Part shown: positions 1 through 7,518 of the stretch, piece by piece
How positions within the stretch are numbered: position 1 is the first letter of the stretch
How the letters are laid out: each line of letters opens with the position of its first letter
Assembly (NCBI GenBank): GCA_934462925.1
Contig: CAKSIT010000011.1
Location: 36,579-100,578 of the forward strand
DNA: 64,000 nucleotides
Direction of reading: 5' to 3'
Source: an uncultured Oscillospiraceae bacterium
Lineage (GTDB): Bacteria; Bacillota; Clostridia; Oscillospirales; Ruminococcaceae
Translations under genes and position numbers: made by a program
The notes under the pieces: model-generated
The model's database searches: none
Seen by the model: the letters and a program-made list of their open reading frames with translations, nothing else
What the model was told of the DNA's origin: nothing

Positions 1-1
1 T

Positions 2-775
2 AACCGCATTGCCGCGAATTACCCCGCTATCCCAAAAATCGTCCCCGCGAACGGCAACTACGGCGAAAGCACCGTGCAGGCGGTAAACACGTTTCAGGGG
101 ATATTCGGGCTTGCGCAGACGGGGACTGTGGATAAGCAGACGTGGTACAAAATAAAGTTCATATTCACGGCGGTAAAGGGGCTGTCCGAACTTATGGGCG
201 AGAACCTCTCCGAGCAGGAGGTGGAGCTTCAGTTCCCGCGGCAGCTGGAGCTTGGCGACTTCGGCTTCGAGGTGCGGTACGTGCAGTTCTTCTTAAACGT
301 TATCGCCTACTTCAACCCCGAGATTCCCACGGTAAATTCCGCGGGAGTATTCAACGAGGCAATGCGCGAGCAGGTAATGGCGTTCGAGCGCTTCTACGGA
401 CTTAACCCCGACGGCGTTGTGGATTTCAGAACATGGCAGCTTATACGGCAGGTGTACAACAATATCCGCGAGAACCTGCCCGAGGGCTACGAGGGTTCAA
501 CGGCGGCGCTGTATCCGGGGTATACGCTCACCCCCGGGCTTCGCAACGACGACGTTCGCGAGCTTCAGACCTACCTGCGCACAATAGGGCAGAACGTCGC
601 GGCTATCCCCACGGTGGAGGTCACGGGTTACTACGGCCCGCAGACCGAAAACGCAGTCGCGGTGTTTCAGGAGAACTACGGCCTGCCCGTCACGGGCGCG
701 GTGAGCGCCCTCACATGGGACGCCATAGCAAAGGAGTATAACTATATCCGCTTCGGCACGCAGCGAACGGGGTAA
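2..775 (+). CDS. Peptidoglycan-binding-like repeat protein, 5' truncated by window edge
   Basis: The reading frame is open from base 2, so the gene starts before the window; the GTG at 74 is internal. Three copies of a peptidoglycan-binding (PG_binding_1-like) module are visible, each a 'G-x-F/Y ... V-x-x-F-x-x-x-Y/F-G-L ... G-x-V ... TW' block, ending near TW at about 140, 435 and 718. Such modules attach secreted or spore proteins to peptidoglycan; any catalytic domain would lie upstream and is not seen. The gene ends at TAA 773-775 and is followed at once by an intrinsic terminator. Confidence 0.8.
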   Translation, partial: NRIAANYPAIPKIVPANGNYGESTVQAVNTFQGIFGLAQTGTVDKQTWYKIKFIFTAVKGLSELMGENLSEQEVELQFPRQLELGDFGFEVRYVQFFLNVIAYFNPEIPTVNSAGVFNEAMREQVMAFERFYGLNPDGVVDFRTWQLIRQVYNNIRENLPEGYEGSTAALYPGYTLTPGLRNDDVRELQTYLRTIGQNVAAIPTVEVTGYYGPQTENAVAVFQENYGLPVTGAVSALTWDAIAKEYNYIRFGTQRTG

Positions 776-783
776 CATATGAA

Positions 784-811
784 AAGGGGCTGTTTTGGCA
801 GCCCCTTTTTT
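784..811 (+). terminator. Rho-independent terminator
   Basis: AAGGGGCTG / CAGCCCCTT stem with a six-base loop, followed by a T run. It lies 9 bp after the peptidoglycan-binding gene and between that gene and the convergent small membrane protein gene, so it may serve both. Confidence 0.85.
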
Positions 812-816
812 GCTGT

Positions 817-1056
817 TCAGCTCTTATTCTCGTCAGAGTCCGTCATCTTATCGCCAATGCGAATGATATTGCCCGACATCTCAATAATCATTCCCCAGAA
901 CGAGTGTGCCGCCAGAACAAGGACAATTCCACCGATGACTACGACGAAGCTGAACCACCCTTTAACCATGAACCCAAGCACGAATACGCATATAATGCTT
1001 ATTACCATGCTTACCACCATAACGCGCTTGCACAGCTTGGTGTACTTATTTTCCAT
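817..1056 (-). CDS. Small two-TM membrane protein under operator control
   Basis: 79 residues. Two hydrophobic segments (about residues 12-32 and 36-56) sit between a basic N-terminus and an acidic, charged C-terminus (DKMTDSDENKS). I do not recognise the family. A strong Shine-Dalgarno GAGGAGG lies just before ATG 1056. The gene is divergent from the XRE regulator at 1170, and its promoter carries two copies of a perfect inverted repeat, so it is probably repressed by that regulator. Confidence 0.7.
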   Translation of the reverse strand: MENKYTKLCKRVMVVSMVISIICVFVLGFMVKGWFSFVVVIGGIVLVLAAHSFWGMIIEMSGNIIRIGDKMTDSDENKS

Positions 1057-1077
1057 AACGTTTCCTCCTCAAAATTT

Positions 1078-1149
1078 AATTCCTTTTCGGAATTATCTAT
1101 ATTATAATTCCATTTTGGAATTTTGTCAACCCCTTTTGTAAAATATAAT
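1078..1149. promoter_or_regulatory. Divergent promoter region with paired palindromic operators
   Basis: Two 17-bp inverted repeats share the arms AATTCC/GGAATT: site 1 at 1078-1094 (spacer TTTTC) and site 2 at 1106-1122 (spacer ATTTT), with centres 28 bp apart. On the minus strand a perfect TTGACA (1124-1129), 17-bp spacer, TATAAT (1101-1106) promoter drives the small membrane protein. Site 2 fills its spacer and site 1 covers the expected transcription start. On the plus strand TTGTCA (1123-1128) and TATAAT (1144-1149), spacer 15, could drive the regulator. The likely binder is the XRE protein at 1170. Confidence 0.8.
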
Positions 1150-1169
1150 AAAGCAAAGGGGGCGGTTTT

Positions 1170-1412
1170 ATGAAAACACGCAAAAAAGAGTACGGCGACG
1201 TGAACATGGTGGGGCGCAGGATAGAGGAGCTGCGGAAGTCGCGCGGGATAAAGCAGAAAGACTTTATAGCCATGATGCAGTGCGAGGGCTGCGACATAAA
1301 TCCAACAAGCTACTCGAAGCTCGAGGGGCAGCTGCGCTCGGCGAATGACAAGGAGCTTTACGTTATCGCGCGGATACTTGAAACAACAATAGATTCGCTC
1401 TTTGAACAATAA
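1170..1412 (+). CDS. XRE-family (Cro/CI-type) transcriptional regulator
   Basis: 80 residues, one helix-turn-helix: GRRIEELRKSRGIKQKDFIAMM, then PTSYSKLEGQLRSANDKELYVIARIL, the usual XRE layout. No second domain, so sensing may involve only DNA and a partner. Shine-Dalgarno AAGGGGG precedes the ATG. It is divergent from the small membrane protein and is the obvious candidate to bind the two AATTCC-N5-GGAATT sites. Ligand and targets cannot be read from sequence. Confidence 0.85.
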   Translation: MKTRKKEYGDVNMVGRRIEELRKSRGIKQKDFIAMMQCEGCDINPTSYSKLEGQLRSANDKELYVIARILETTIDSLFEQ

Positions 1413-1413
1413 A

Positions 1414-1440
1414 ACCCCCGCCGAGGCGAGGGAATTTTTA
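1414..1440. terminator. Hairpin terminator between convergent genes
   Basis: CCCCCGCC / GGCGAGGG stem with a tiny loop and one mismatch, followed by ATTTTTA on the plus strand and preceded by A-rich sequence. It ends the regulator gene and lies just past the 3' end of the DUF3810 gene, so it may act in both directions. Confidence 0.6.
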
Positions 1441-1469
1441 TTGCATAAACGGGTTTTGCTCATATAACG

Positions 1470-2597
1470 CTATTCATTCCACAGCTTGTCGTAGTACGCC
1501 AGTATAAGCTCTGTCACGCGCCCGTAGCTGAGCGTGCCTTCCTTTACGCCCTGCGACTTTATAAAGCCGTTGTTTACGCTGCTCGCCGCCTGCTCTACCC
1601 TGCCGCGGTGTTCGTCTATGTAGCGGCTGTTTGCGGCGAGGTCCGCGCGCATTCCGTCCGTGCAGAGCGAATACGCCTGCCGCCACATATCCTTGTCGTA
1701 GGAATAAAGCGAGTTTGCGCAGTACACGAACGCCTCGAGATACCCCGAGTAGCGAAACTCCGCGTACTCGCTGTTTATGCAGGACAAAAACGCGTAGAAG
1801 TTGCATTCGTTCTCAAACGCTATTCCCCGCGAATGCGCGCTCTCGTGCGCGGCGGTGAACGGTATCGAATAATCGGGCTGGGCGGTGTTTACGTTGCACT
1901 CCGCAAAAAACGGGAAGTACATTCCCGTGATAAGCGTGTAGCTCCACGCCTCTGAAAGCATTACGGGCTTCTGGCGGAACACGCTCGTCCATAGATACGG
2001 GTAGTCCCCGACAAGGGCGCTGTAGCCGCTGCCCGTGCGCGAAAGCTCCGTGAAAATGTCCTCGGGCAGCGTCATTTCGCCGTTCTCGTTTTCGGGCAGA
2101 CCCTCGCGCTCGCGGGCGGCGTTCGCGGCAAGCTCCTCGCACACGCGCAGCAGGTGTTCGGCGGTTTTTGGCGAGGTGTCAAGCCCCATAAGCTCCTCTG
2201 CGGGCAGGCGGTAGAAGTTCGCGCCGTGGCATATCATGTACATAAGGCACGCGAACGACAAAAACGCCGCCGTTCCGCGCGCCGCCCTGAGCGCGGTCTT
2301 TTTGCGGTCGCGGCTTTTTTTAAGCCTGCGCACAAGCACGACTATAAGCGTTACCGCAAGCGGCAGGGCAAGCACCACAAGCAGCTCGGTGAGCGATATC
2401 GGCACAAGGCTCGTAATAAATCCCAGCGGGACTGTAACCGCCTTAAAAATCCCGCGCGCAAACACGTATTCCGCCGCCTGCGGGAAATAAGGCAGCACAA
2501 AATACATAGCCGCCGCCAAAACAAGCGGTATAAATATCCACACCGCGCGGAATATCCTCCCCGCACGGCTTTTCGAGCGTTCCTTTGTCTTCTGCAT
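1470..2597 (-). CDS. DUF3810 family membrane protein with HEXXH motif
   Basis: 375 residues. The N-terminus has a basic start and three hydrophobic segments (about residues 16-35, 45-66 and 70-90), then a further hydrophobic stretch near 108-125, followed by a long soluble part. The motif AHESAHSRG, about residues 248-256, is an HEXXH zinc-metallopeptidase signature, with NECNFYAF following. This matches the DUF3810 family, whose substrate is unknown. Its upstream region is occupied by a MITE beginning 25 bp before the start codon. Confidence 0.8.
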   Translation of the reverse strand: MQKTKERSKSRAGRIFRAVWIFIPLVLAAAMYFVLPYFPQAAEYVFARGIFKAVTVPLGFITSLVPISLTELLVVLALPLAVTLIVVLVRRLKKSRDRKKTALRAARGTAAFLSFACLMYMICHGANFYRLPAEELMGLDTSPKTAEHLLRVCEELAANAAREREGLPENENGEMTLPEDIFTELSRTGSGYSALVGDYPYLWTSVFRQKPVMLSEAWSYTLITGMYFPFFAECNVNTAQPDYSIPFTAAHESAHSRGIAFENECNFYAFLSCINSEYAEFRYSGYLEAFVYCANSLYSYDKDMWRQAYSLCTDGMRADLAANSRYIDEHRGRVEQAASSVNNGFIKSQGVKEGTLSYGRVTELILAYYDKLWNE

Positions 2598-2622
2598 GGC
2601 GTTCTCCTGTCTGTCGTTATAT

Positions 2623-2852
2623 GGTCACCTCTAAAAACCTTGTTTGAGTGAAAATGTGTATAGCGCACCGACTGCTTCTTTCAACAAGCGAAATTTCTGA
2701 TGTGACGGCGTCCATGCCGTCACTCGGTTATTTCGCTTCGCAACGTCGTGTTGCACCTCCTCGTAAGGCATACAGCCTTACTTCGTCGGCTTTCATCGCA
2801 TTCGGCACACTCTACCCATTTTCCCTTTTCAAACCGGTTTTTAGAAGTTCCC
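2623..2852 (+). mobile_element. MITE-like element, copy 1 (230 bp)
   Basis: The ends are imperfect terminal inverted repeats of about 33 bp: one begins GGTCACCTCTAAAAACC, the other, read inward, GGGAACTTCTAAAAACC. The element is flanked by the direct repeat ATAT (2619-2622 and 2853-2856), consistent with a target-site duplication. A second copy in opposite orientation is at 19193-19351. This copy carries about 71 bp extra in the middle with nested hairpins (AAGCGAAAT/ATTTCGCTT 2686-2738 enclosing GTGACGGC/GCCGTCAC). It codes for nothing. It lies in the upstream region of the DUF3810 gene. Confidence 0.8.
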
Positions 2853-2934
2853 ATATAATATAGTATAGCATTCCCCGCGGACTTTTCGGCGCGCATAGAA
2901 TGCCGCCGTGCGCTCTCACATAATTTTCAGACAA

Positions 2935-2970
2935 CAAAGCCCCCGCCGCGATAAAGCGGCAGGGGCAGCT
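2935..2970 (-). terminator. Terminator of the 2994-3506 lipoprotein gene
   Basis: GCCCC-CGCCGC stem pairs with GCGGC-AGGGGC across GATAAA; on the minus strand it is followed by a T-rich stretch (TTTGTTGT). It lies about 25 bp beyond the stop codon of the lipoprotein gene. I see nothing else between the MITE and this site. Confidence 0.65.
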
Positions 2971-2993
2971 GTTATTAAAGCTAAATGCGCCGA

Positions 2994-3506
2994 TTACGCT
3001 CTTACGTAGGTGAATACGTAGTTTGCAACGTTACCCTCGGAATCAGCAATCGGAACAACGTAGCTGAAAGCGTCGTTCTCAGCGTCGTATACGAGCTCGA
3101 GAGAAAGCGTCTCGGAAAGCGGGCAGGAAATGCCTGTTTCGGTAACGGTGTAAGCAACGCTTGCGGTGTTGCCGCCGCTGGTGTTGGTGTAGGTGGTTTC
3201 GTCGATAACAACGGTGCTTTCAACGTCCTCAACAGCAACGCCAAAGGAATCAGCGTAATCCTGAACCGTGCCGCCGTTTACGCCTGCGAGCGTCCATGTG
3301 CCGATAAATACCTCAGCGCCCGTGGAAGCCTCTGCGGTTGCCTCGCCGGATACTGCCATCTCGGCGGTGTCTGCGGTCTGCTCAACGGTTACAACGTCGT
3401 CAACGGTTGCGATATCGTCAACCTCGTTGTCCTTGCCGCAAGCGGTAAGGGAAGCTACGGCTGCAGCGATAGCAGCAAGCGCAATAATCTTTGTAAACTT
3501 TTTCAT
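2994..3506 (-). CDS. Small secreted lipoprotein, function unknown
   Basis: 170 residues from the preferred start. Signal sequence MKKFTKIIALAAIAAAVASLTAC has a lipobox ending at Cys, so it should be lipid-anchored. An acidic linker (EVDDIATVDDVVTVEQ) leads to a roughly 110-residue domain containing FIGTWTLAGVNGGTVQDYADSFG, resembling the short repeated domain of many clostridial lipoproteins. Two ATGs are possible: 3512 is only 2 nt from the Shine-Dalgarno AGAGGAG, while 3506 is 8 nt away, so I chose 3506. Role unknown. Confidence 0.75.
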   Translation of the reverse strand: MKKFTKIIALAAIAAAVASLTACGKDNEVDDIATVDDVVTVEQTADTAEMAVSGEATAEASTGAEVFIGTWTLAGVNGGTVQDYADSFGVAVEDVESTVVIDETTYTNTSGGNTASVAYTVTETGISCPLSETLSLELVYDAENDAFSYVVPIADSEGNVANYVFTYVRA

Positions 3507-3768
3507 GTTCATTCTCCTCTAAGTCAGAATTTCTAAAAGGTAGCTGCAAATAATTACCATATCCAGTAAATCTACAACAATGGCAATTATAGCACACGCT
3601 AACCTGTTTGTCAATAACCCTATGGTCATTTTTGGATATTGTACCAAACTCTCACCCGCAGGGTGTATAAAATTTTACACTATTGTGCATAATCCCGATG
3701 AATCACCGCTTTGTTTACACAGCGGCAAAGAAATTTCGCCAAAATTGCGCGCAGGGCGAAAAAAGTGC

Positions 3769-3797
3769 TTGACAAAACCGAAAAAGTATGCTAAAAT
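3769..3797 (+). promoter_or_regulatory. Sigma-A promoter of tRNA-Leu
   Basis: TTGACA (3769-3774), 17-bp spacer, TAAAAT (3792-3797), about 29 bp before the mature tRNA 5' end. The region upstream (3513-3768) shows no gene. Confidence 0.85.
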
Positions 3798-3825
3798 ATA
3801 ATACGTTGCAAAGCTTGCAGCATAT

Positions 3826-3912
3826 GCAGGTGTGGCGGAATTGGCAGACGCGCTAGCTTCAGGTGCTAGTGATCGCAAGGTCATGTGGGTTCAAGTCCCG
3901 TCACCTGCACCA
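3826..3912 (+). tRNA. tRNA-Leu (anticodon CAG)
   Basis: Acceptor stem GCAGGTG pairs with CACCTGC, discriminator A, and the CCA end is encoded (3910-3912). D-arm GCGGAATTGGCAGACGC; anticodon stem CTAGC/GCTAG with loop TTCAGGT gives CAG, reading CUG; the long variable arm (GATCGCAAGGTC) is typical of leucine tRNA; the T-loop GGTTCAAGTCC is standard. An intrinsic terminator follows 25 bp later. Confidence 0.97.
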
Positions 3913-3937
3913 TCGGCTTAACGCCGCAAGTAAATTT

Positions 3938-3968
3938 CGCCCTCAGGAGTTCTGGGGGCGATTTTTTT
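3938..3968 (+). terminator. Terminator of tRNA-Leu
   Basis: CGCCCTCAG / CTGGGGGCG stem-loop followed by seven T residues. Confidence 0.9.
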
Positions 3969-4059
3969 GTACGGCGGCAGGCAAGCCTTGCGCTTCAAAA
4001 TATTAGGCGTTCATTTAATTGCGCTTGCTATCGTAAAACTATAATCAAGGAGGGTAACC

Positions 4060-5493
4060 ATGGGCAGATTCTCAACAACGGTACAGGTGAAGAACAGCTT
4101 TGAAAGGTCGAATTTTGTAAGCCTGTTCTGCGATACAATGAAAAAGCGCGGGCTTGTAGGGTGTTCCGAGGACGAAGCAGCGCAGTCGTACCTGCTCGCC
4201 TTTGGCGAGGGCTGGGCGACATTGGCAAGCGGAGAGTACAACGAGAACCCGCAAAAGGCGTGCGACGACGCGCGGGACATTGCCGCTTCGCTTAATACAA
4301 GCGCGTTCTCCGTGGAAGTCGTTGACAGCGACTTTGCGCTGCTGAAGCTCTGCGCTTCAAACGGCGGCAGGGACGAGGTTATCGTAGGGGACGGCTCGGG
4401 GTACGGCATAGAAAATCAGCCCCGAGGAACGCAGGCGCTCTGGCAGCCGCTGCTTGCAGAGGGCAGGACGTGGGAGCAGTTCACGGAAACGGCGGCGAAG
4501 AACGCGGATTTTGCCGAGGATACGCTGGCAGAGCTGGCTGAGGTTCTGGGAATCGAGCCGCGTTACATCTGCGCCGATTTCGACGATATTGCGGAAAAAG
4601 CGGGCGGCAATTTTACGGCGGTTTACTTCAAAAAAGCCTCCGCAAAGCCCGTAATGTCTTTGAAAGCGGCATTCAGGCAGGTGTTCGGCGAGGCGCTTGA
4701 ACCGCTCGGGTTTAAGCTTGTTAAGAGCAAGTATCCGTATTTTGCGAGGGTTGTACAGGGCGGAGAGATTATTCACGTTATTTCTCTGAAAACACAAGCC
4801 CCATATCTGCATACAATAGGTCGTGCGGGATTTTCTGTTTTAAGCGGTGCAGCTACAGTATACAGACCTAAAATCGACCTGTCGGTATCGCCGAAATCAA
4901 ACTCCAGATGGCTTTTTGGCATACGTAAATTCTATAATGAATCAAATCGCTCTGATTTTGATTCTGAATTTAATAATGGAAACATTTGTGAGTCCTCCTA
5001 TATTGAGGGCAGCAGCGAATCTTTGCTGGAGGCAATGGAGCAGGCATTGAAACGCACAATAAGCATTGTGATACCTGTGTTAGAAAAAATTGTTGATATG
5101 GATTCGTGCGCAAGGTTTTGTACTGTATATAACATGGGCTTTAGCTTGAAAGAACATTTTGATGCAATTAAAAACGGTATTATTGACCCAAACGATATAA
5201 ATAATGAGGGGCTTTTAATAATGAGAATCAAGGATTATGTCGGTTATATCGATTGGAAGCTGGAGAGGGATAGAATTCAAAAAAAGGCGCTTGTTGAGCT
5301 TCCATACTACACATATACGCAAGATGAGTATGATAATTTTTGCAGCAATATTGACAGAATAAAAAAGGAACACCTTCAGATGATGGGCGATGTTACAAAT
5401 GACGTTCAATTCTACAGTAGGATTATGCTTGAAATGGAAAAACGCAAGCTGTCGAATACTGAAATTTTGCGGACATACGGAATTGACATATAA
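4060..5493 (+). CDS. Orphan protein of unknown function with a composition break
   Basis: 477 residues, soluble, no signal peptide or membrane segment. Shine-Dalgarno AAGGAGGG (4047-4054) fixes the ATG. I do not recognise the family. Residues 1-120 (…FGEGWATLASGEYNENPQKACDDAR…) look like a compact domain, followed by acidic helices; the C-terminal half (after about residue 250) is richer in Lys, Asn and Ile. Base composition changes inside the gene: up to about 4700 it is GC-rich like its neighbours, after about 4790 it is AT-rich. The last 20 codons resemble a second copy just beyond the stop, suggesting past tandem duplication or replacement of the 3' half. Confidence 0.65.
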   Translation: MGRFSTTVQVKNSFERSNFVSLFCDTMKKRGLVGCSEDEAAQSYLLAFGEGWATLASGEYNENPQKACDDARDIAASLNTSAFSVEVVDSDFALLKLCASNGGRDEVIVGDGSGYGIENQPRGTQALWQPLLAEGRTWEQFTETAAKNADFAEDTLAELAEVLGIEPRYICADFDDIAEKAGGNFTAVYFKKASAKPVMSLKAAFRQVFGEALEPLGFKLVKSKYPYFARVVQGGEIIHVISLKTQAPYLHTIGRAGFSVLSGAATVYRPKIDLSVSPKSNSRWLFGIRKFYNESNRSDFDSEFNNGNICESSYIEGSSESLLEAMEQALKRTISIVIPVLEKIVDMDSCARFCTVYNMGFSLKEHFDAIKNGIIDPNDINNEGLLIMRIKDYVGYIDWKLERDRIQKKALVELPYYTYTQDEYDNFCSNIDRIKKEHLQMMGDVTNDVQFYSRIMLEMEKRKLSNTEILRTYGIDI

Positions 5494-5587
5494 GGACAAA
5501 GTATGGCTTGAAAAGGCATATGAAGAATTGGAACGGCGGAAAAAAGAAAACACCGAAAAGCTAAGAGCCTATGGATTAAATATCTGA
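5494..5587 (+). pseudogene. Remnant duplicating the C-terminus of the 4060 gene
   Basis: In another frame right after the stop, the sequence encodes KAYEELERRKKENTEKLRAYGLNI then a stop. This matches the end of the upstream protein (IMLEMEKRKLSNTEILRTYGIDI) in spacing and key residues (E-x-R/K-K, NTE-x-LR-x-YG-x-x-I-stop). It looks like the tail of a lost paralogue rather than a gene of its own. Confidence 0.55.
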
Positions 5588-5657
5588 AATCGTGAAATCT
5601 CCTACATTATAATAAGCACGGTGCTGGCCCGCTTTTTTCAAAGCCGTCAATCGGTTC

Positions 5658-5687
5658 TTGACAACGCCACGCACCATGTGCTATAAT
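5658..5687 (+). promoter_or_regulatory. Sigma-A promoter for the 5731 operon
   Basis: TTGACA (5658-5663), 18-bp spacer, TATAAT (5682-5687), about 44 bp before the start codon at 5731. It should drive the 5731, 6277 and hemZ genes. Confidence 0.8.
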
Positions 5688-5730
5688 AATTTCGGATACT
5701 ATAAAAATATTTTTTTCGGGGGGCGAAGCA

Positions 5731-6258
5731 ATGACTATGCAGTTCTGCGACTATGTATGGTACAACGGGGTAAAGTTTACGCTTGTTGACACCGAAGAAG
5801 GTACGAGCCTTATAGATTCCGCCGATTTTGATATTGAGGGCACCTGCCGCACCGCCTGCTATCGCGGGTACACCGCGGAGTATTTCATAGAGGACGGCGT
5901 TATTTACGGCGAAAAAACCGTGGAGAATTATCCCGCAGGCGGACACATTATTGAGCAAATCATCTCCGGGCGCATGGTAATGCACTACACGGGCAGCCTT
6001 GTAATAGCTGCTAATAAGGACGGCAGGCATTTCCCCGCGCAGAATATAACTGATTTTCTCGATTCCGACAGGGCGCTGGAGCTGACCTTTGCCGACGGGC
6101 GGCTGACCGAGGCGCGCGACCTTACCCCCGCCGCGCAGGCGTGGAAAAGCTCGCACCGCGCCGCCGCAGACCGGGAGCAGGAATACGCGCAAAGGGAAGA
6201 AGCCGCCCGCGCGGCGCTTTCGCACGAGTACGGCACAAACTACAAATGGGGCGGCTGA
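5731..6258 (+). CDS. Hypothetical soluble protein
   Basis: 175 residues, first gene of a three-gene unit ending in hemZ. No signal peptide or membrane helix. The N-terminal two-thirds look like a beta-rich domain (WYNGVKFTLVDTEEGTSLID…GEKTVENYPAGGHI), the C-terminus is an alanine- and charge-rich helix (about residues 135-165). I do not recognise it. The Shine-Dalgarno is weak (GGGGGG at -10). It stops 18 bp before the next start. Confidence 0.65.
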   Translation: MTMQFCDYVWYNGVKFTLVDTEEGTSLIDSADFDIEGTCRTACYRGYTAEYFIEDGVIYGEKTVENYPAGGHIIEQIISGRMVMHYTGSLVIAANKDGRHFPAQNITDFLDSDRALELTFADGRLTEARDLTPAAQAWKSSHRAAADREQEYAQREEAARAALSHEYGTNYKWGG

Positions 6259-6276
6259 GCCGAAACGAGATGGAGC

Positions 6277-7518
6277 ATGAGAGGATTTGAGCAAAGCGGC
6301 ACATTCTATTCGGCGGTGAAAAACGAGAACAAAAAGCTCGGCGCGCTTATAGGCGGCTTTTTCGGCGGGAGCATAATTTTATGCACGATAGCGCTGCAGC
6401 CGCTCGGCTTCACCGGCAGGACGACGGTTTTTAAGGCGGTAATGCTGGCGTTTGTAATCGCCGCGGTAGGCTGCTTTGTTTTCAGAAGAATGAACGCCGT
6501 TCTGCGCGGAAACGCCGCGCATTATTCCTGCGACGACGTTAAGTTCTGCGTGAGCGCCGACGGCGTTACAACAACGCTCTACTACGCCGCAATCGTGGAC
6601 ATAACCTTTGCGGAAAGGACGTTCATGAGGCTTAAGCGCGGCTACGACGTTACGGTGTTTACGGACGAGCGCAGCTACCGCTTTACTATAGTGTTCAACG
6701 GCTTTAACAACCTGCCCGCCCCAAAGGACACCCCATTCGAGCCGATTATCCGCCGAGTAAACGGGTTGGGCGCAAACAGCGCAAGCTCCCTGCCATCTCC
6801 CGAAGCCCCGCGCCCCGCGCCCGACATGAGCGCGCTGAAAGCCCCCGCGCCGCATAGCGCGCCCGCGCTCTCAACCGACGAAATGCCGGCCGTAGGCGGC
6901 GCTTCGCTTGAGAGCGTGCTTAGCAGGCTGAACGACGAGCTCAATCCCCCCGAAAAAGCCCCCGCTCCTCCCCCGCCCATACCCGCGCCCCTGCGCGAGC
7001 GCATTGAAGCCGAGGAAAACCCCGTGCTTACCACAGGCTCGTTTTTCTGCGAAAGTCACGCGACATGGGCGCTGCGTATCATCATTGCAGCCGCGGGCGT
7101 AATAGGCGGAATATTCGTGCTGCAAGCGCTTGGACTGATAGGCTCGTATTCTAAAATGGACTACGCCGTCGCGCTCATAGCGCTTATCATCTGGGCAGCG
7201 CTCTGGATAACGCTTTTTCGCTTTGGAAGCGCGGGCAAAAAGTATTCCTACCGCCTGCGCAAAACGGAAATGCTCATTACCGCGAAAAACACCGAGATTT
7301 GCCTTTACACCCGCGACCTTGTGCGCATTGAACACCGCCCCATGAAAGTCCTGCTAAAGCAGTACGGGTGGGAAATAACCGTAATCACGCGCTATAAGGA
7401 ATATAAATTCCGCGTGCTGTTCCCGTACGGGAAAAAATTCTACGCTTACGATAAAACGGCGCTCGCCCTGCTTGAGGAATACTGCTCAGAGCCGTCCGCC
7501 GCAGAGGAGTACCCATGA
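6277..7518 (+). CDS. Membrane protein with two duplicated TM-plus-PH-like modules
   Basis: 413 residues. Module 1: two TM helices (about residues 21-41 and 48-66) then a beta-rich domain (75-160). A long Pro/Ala/Ser-rich linker follows (about 165-250). Module 2: two TM helices (about 265-285 and 292-312) then a beta-rich domain (318-400). The two soluble parts align: YSCDDVKFCVSADGVTTTLYYAAIVDI with YSYRLRKTEMLITAKNTEICLYTRDLVRI, then WE/YD-V/I-T-V-x-T. This suggests an internal duplication of a bacterial PH-like module; that fold is inferred. The stop overlaps the hemZ start (ATGA), so they are translationally coupled. Confidence 0.7.
   Translation: MRGFEQSGTFYSAVKNENKKLGALIGGFFGGSIILCTIALQPLGFTGRTTVFKAVMLAFVIAAVGCFVFRRMNAVLRGNAAHYSCDDVKFCVSADGVTTTLYYAAIVDITFAERTFMRLKRGYDVTVFTDERSYRFTIVFNGFNNLPAPKDTPFEPIIRRVNGLGANSASSLPSPEAPRPAPDMSALKAPAPHSAPALSTDEMPAVGGASLESVLSRLNDELNPPEKAPAPPPPIPAPLRERIEAEENPVLTTGSFFCESHATWALRIIIAAAGVIGGIFVLQALGLIGSYSKMDYAVALIALIIWAALWITLFRFGSAGKKYSYRLRKTEMLITAKNTEICLYTRDLVRIEHRPMKVLLKQYGWEITVITRYKEYKFRVLFPYGKKFYAYDKTALALLEEYCSEPSAAEEYP

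Noticed and set aside
779..1141. 120-codon plus-strand open frame opposite the small membrane protein
   Set aside because: It reads through the terminator and operator region and lacks a ribosome site; the minus-strand frame has a perfect promoter and Shine-Dalgarno.
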